A stretch of 7,602 nt of DNA from Thermoplasmata archaeon (GTDB taxonomy: Archaea; Thermoplasmatota; Thermoplasmata; Thermoplasmatales; Thermoplasmataceae), in NCBI GenBank assembly GCA_021802165.1, contig JAKAAU010000066.1, positions 1 to 7,602 of the forward strand, written 5' to 3'. This document shows positions 6,105 to 7,602 of this stretch, in pieces (the stretch's first letter is position 1; each line of letters starts with the position of its first letter). Made by a program: the position numbers and the translations under genes. The notes under the pieces were generated by a model that did no database searches, was not told the origin of the DNA, and worked only from the letters and a program-made list of their open reading frames with translations.

Positions 6105-6748
6105 TAATACTCGTTCAATGAACGCAATTCCTCTCCATTCCTTGCAAGCACATTCGCATACACTATCTTTATCCTGCTTCCCAATTTTTCACAGTATCCT
6201 GTAAATTCATCTATTTCCATAGCCTTTACTTTATCTCCAGTGCGTTTGTAAAAATCATTAATGCCGGTTTTTAATTCCACACCCTCAAAGCCAGGAATTA
6301 ATAGTATTTTATCCCGGTAAATAAAGGCAGTAAAATAATACATGATATTTTCCGGAAGGTTATTATTGATAACCTCATATTTAACCAGTGGGCCTATAAA
6401 TTTATATGGAAATCCCATAACAACCGGCCTTCCCTTCTCCATATAATTTATCGCTTTGCCAATGTCATTGTCCTCACTAAGAGAAAAATAAAACTCTTTT
6501 ATTTTCATTTTCCGCAAATTCCTATTTAATATTGCAGATATGCCTGAAAGGGTTGTATTATCTGCCAGAAATCCAAAATATTCATTAAAAGATAATATGC
6601 TATTTATGTTGTTTATTCTCATAATGTAGTTATTCGCATGTGTATATTTGTATATTTGAGTGTGCATAGTTATCCATAGGCTGGCTGCGAATGAAGCCTG
6701 GGGGTCCTTATTGCTTTTAAACCATATTACTGGAAGTTCGTCTGGCAT
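6104..6748 (-). CDS. Uncharacterised soluble protein, first gene of a coupled pair
   Basis: This 214-aa protein is not recognised with confidence. No membrane helix or signal peptide is present. The layout faintly recalls a papain-like C39-type peptidase fold: DPQASFAASLWITMH near the N-terminus (15-29) where QxxCGxAxL would lie, a helix then GKAINYMEKGRPVVMGFPY (97-115) like the common 'l..G.PVi' strand, and FTAFIYRDKILLIPGFEGVELK (139-160) like 'H.v.v.Gyd...v.v.dP'. The expected catalytic Cys is Ser19 or Ala and the catalytic His is Phe/Tyr, so if the fold is right the protein would be inactive as a peptidase. The only cysteine is Cys186. The ATG at 6748 has no Shine-Dalgarno but a TATA box at the leaderless distance. 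The product is coupled to the following 299-aa gene. Confidence 0.65.
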   Translation of the reverse strand: MPDELPVIWFKSNKDPQASFAASLWITMHTQIYKYTHANNYIMRINNINSILSFNEYFGFLADNTTLSGISAILNRNLRKMKIKEFYFSLSEDNDIGKAINYMEKGRPVVMGFPYKFIGPLVKYEVINNNLPENIMYYFTAFIYRDKILLIPGFEGVELKTGINDFYKRTGDKVKAMEIDEFTGYCEKLGSRIKIVYANVLARNGEELRSLNEY

Positions 6749-6772
6749 ATTTATATTAATATTGTTTTTGAA

Positions 6773-6780
6773 TATTTAAA
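6773..6780 (-). promoter_or_regulatory. TATA box for the 214/299-aa gene pair
   Basis: The minus strand reads TTTAAATA here, preceded by a purine-rich GATGAAAC that could be the TFB-recognition element. Its centre is about 28 nt before the ATG at 6748, the spacing of a leaderless archaeal transcript, and no ribosome-binding site is present. Confidence 0.5.
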
Positions 6781-6813
6781 ATGTTTCATCAAATTAAGGC
6801 AAATCCCGATAGG

Positions 6814-6818
6814 AAAAA
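6814..6818 (-). terminator. Possible T-run terminator after the HAD phosphatase gene
   Basis: Immediately after the TGA stop, the minus strand carries TTTTT (6818-6814). With the separate promoter at 6773-6780, this suggests the phosphatase gene and the following pair are distinct transcription units. The run is short and there is no hairpin. Confidence 0.3.
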
Positions 6819-7325
6819 TCAGTTTTTCAATATTTTCATTTTTACTATTTCCATTGCATCGTGATATGTTTTTGTTGTTTTCCAGATATTTATAAAAACT
6901 ATATCGCCTATATTCTTCCTTATTGCCTCCATATGCAGATCCCTGTCATCAACATATACAACCCTCTGCACCGGAATTTCAACACCCTCTTTCTTCAGCA
7001 GGCTTATAAGCTTGAGCAACCGCTGGTCCTTGTCCGGGGTCTGGTCTGTGGAGTTATAGTCGAAAAGGTTGCATATGCCAAATGTTTCAAGTGCTTCCTG
7101 GGCATAATCCTTTCTGTTCCAGCTCAATGTTGTCGTTATAGCACCATTCTCACGTGCCCATCTTATAAAATCCAGTGCTTCCGGAAACAACGTTACTGTA
7201 ACATTATCCTGATTTCCTATGCTATTCGAGTCCAGGCGTGTATAAGGCGGGTTAACTCCTGAGATATTTAAATGATCCCATACTGTGCCATCCAGATCCA
7301 TAGCCAGAATCCATGGTCTAATCAT
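6819..7325 (-). CDS. MDP-1-like HAD-superfamily phosphatase
   Basis: A 168-aa cytoplasmic hydrolase of the HAD superfamily, closest in layout to magnesium-dependent phosphatase-1. Motif I is MDLDGTVWDH (9-18), with Asp10 the expected nucleophile, Asp12 the acid/base and the Trp typical of MDP-1. Motif II is TLSWN (66-70) with Ser68. Lys99 in TPDKDQRLLKL fills the motif III role. Motif IV is YVDDRDLHMEAI (124-135), with Asp126/Asp127 binding magnesium. There is no large cap domain, and the length fits MDP-1, whose members act on phosphotyrosine, sugar phosphates or protein-bound phosphate adducts in vitro. The biological substrate is unknown. The ATG at 7325 gives a start just before motif I. 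No Shine-Dalgarno is seen; an AT-rich TATA candidate lies about 25 nt upstream. Confidence 0.85.
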   Translation of the reverse strand: MIRPWILAMDLDGTVWDHLNISGVNPPYTRLDSNSIGNQDNVTVTLFPEALDFIRWARENGAITTTLSWNRKDYAQEALETFGICNLFDYNSTDQTPDKDQRLLKLISLLKKEGVEIPVQRVVYVDDRDLHMEAIRKNIGDIVFINIWKTTKTYHDAMEIVKMKILKN

Positions 7326-7345
7326 CTATTATGTATTGCAATAAT

Positions 7346-7354
7346 TAAATAAAT
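7346..7354 (-). promoter_or_regulatory. TATA candidate for the HAD phosphatase gene
   Basis: The minus strand reads TTTATTTAA here, centred about 25 nt before the ATG at 7325, compatible with leaderless transcription. The surrounding DNA is so AT-rich that chance matches are likely, which limits confidence. Confidence 0.35.
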
Positions 7355-7422
7355 ATATCGTAAAAAATATTGAAAATATGCGATAAATTTTAAGGGAAAA
7401 TTGAAATTATATGTGATAGATA

Positions 7423-7434
7423 TAACCCGGGTTA
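7423..7434. repeat. Perfect 12-bp palindrome TAACCCGGGTTA
   Basis: A perfect inverted repeat with a GC core stands out in the AT-rich 277-bp stretch to the right of the phosphatase gene (7326-7602). It lies about 100 bp upstream of that gene's start, far for a promoter-proximal site. It could serve a gene beyond the window edge or be a protein-binding site of another kind. Confidence 0.5.
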
Positions 7435-7536
7435 GTGGATTATCGGAAAATATCTAAATTCAGGTTATGCCATGCCTTTATGATATCCCATGCATTCTGA
7501 AGTTTTATTAAATATTAAAATTGATAATCAGGGAAC

Positions 7537-7582
7537 TAAAAACTACCGCAAAATTGAAAATAAAAACCCATAAAAACCGCAA
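7537..7582 (+). repeat. Short imperfect direct repeats TAAAAAC(..)CCGCAA
   Basis: TAAAAAC occurs at 7537, 7561 and 7571. The first copy continues as TACCGCAA and the third as CGCAA, so the first and third form an imperfect repeat; the second and third share TAAAAACC at a 10-bp step. The rest of 7326-7602 shows no open frame with a credible start, tRNA or other RNA gene. The repeat may be regulatory DNA of a gene beyond the window, or low-complexity drift. Confidence 0.35.
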
Positions 7583-7602
7583 TTTAGATATAATAAAAGC
7601 GA

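Noticed and set aside
5180..6748. Toxin-antitoxin or defence pair formed by the 214- and 299-aa proteins.
   Set aside because: No toxin, nuclease, NTPase or antitoxin DNA-binding motif is visible, the proteins are larger than typical pairs, and there are no mobile-element signs nearby. Coupling alone does not support it.
6861..7262. A 133-codon + strand open frame over the HAD phosphatase gene.
   Set aside because: It is antisense to a gene with all HAD motifs, is rich in Cys and Tyr in an unlikely mix, and has no promoter or ribosome site.
7481..7530. A possible C/D-box guide RNA: ATGATAT as C box, CTGA about 10 nt later, TGATAA further on.
   Set aside because: The C box departs from RUGAUGA and the final CUGA box is missing at the expected distance.

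Overview
The window looks like chromosomal DNA from a thermoacidophilic euryarchaeon, most likely of the Thermoplasmatales (Ferroplasma, Acidiplasma or Cuniculiplasma type). Four things point that way. The 4513-5145 gene carries a bacterio-opsin-activator-type helix-turn-helix (HTH_10), a family essentially confined to Archaea. Codon use favours ATA for Ile and AGA/AGG for Arg. Intergenic DNA is very AT-rich, with TATA boxes about 25-28 nt from several start codons that lack a Shine-Dalgarno, which suggests leaderless transcripts. The GAGGT and GGTG ribosome sites that do occur lie inside operons. The genus is not proven. No mobile element, CRISPR array, tRNA or rRNA was seen.

Layout: genes on the left (1-4482) read rightward and genes on the right (4513-7325) read leftward; the two arms converge in a 30-bp gap at 4483-4512. 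Rightward: the C-terminal end of an EamA/DMT transporter (cut by the window edge); a Pho84/PiPT-type MFS phosphate:proton symporter with its substrate-site residues conserved; an NnrS-like polytopic membrane protein; a DUF2249-cupin fusion; and a small four-helix membrane protein that resembles part of a heme-copper-oxidase-subunit-I-like family. Leftward, from the right end: an MDP-1-type HAD phosphatase, a tightly coupled pair of unrecognised soluble proteins (214 and 299 aa), and the HTH_10 regulator with an N-terminal HxCxxC motif.

The most coherent group is 2042-5145. NnrS-like proteins, DUF2249 and heme-copper-like membrane proteins recur together in nitrogen-oxide and respiratory-stress contexts in other prokaryotes. 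Here they end against a regulator with a possible metal or redox site. Two dyad-symmetric sequences, 1956-1977 and 3248-3264, each lie 7-10 nt upstream of a TATA box in this group. My inference is a small NO/redox-response module, but no catalytic NO reductase, nitrite reductase or oxidase is in the window. The phosphate transporter, the phosphatase and the unknown pair are neighbours with no demonstrable link to it.
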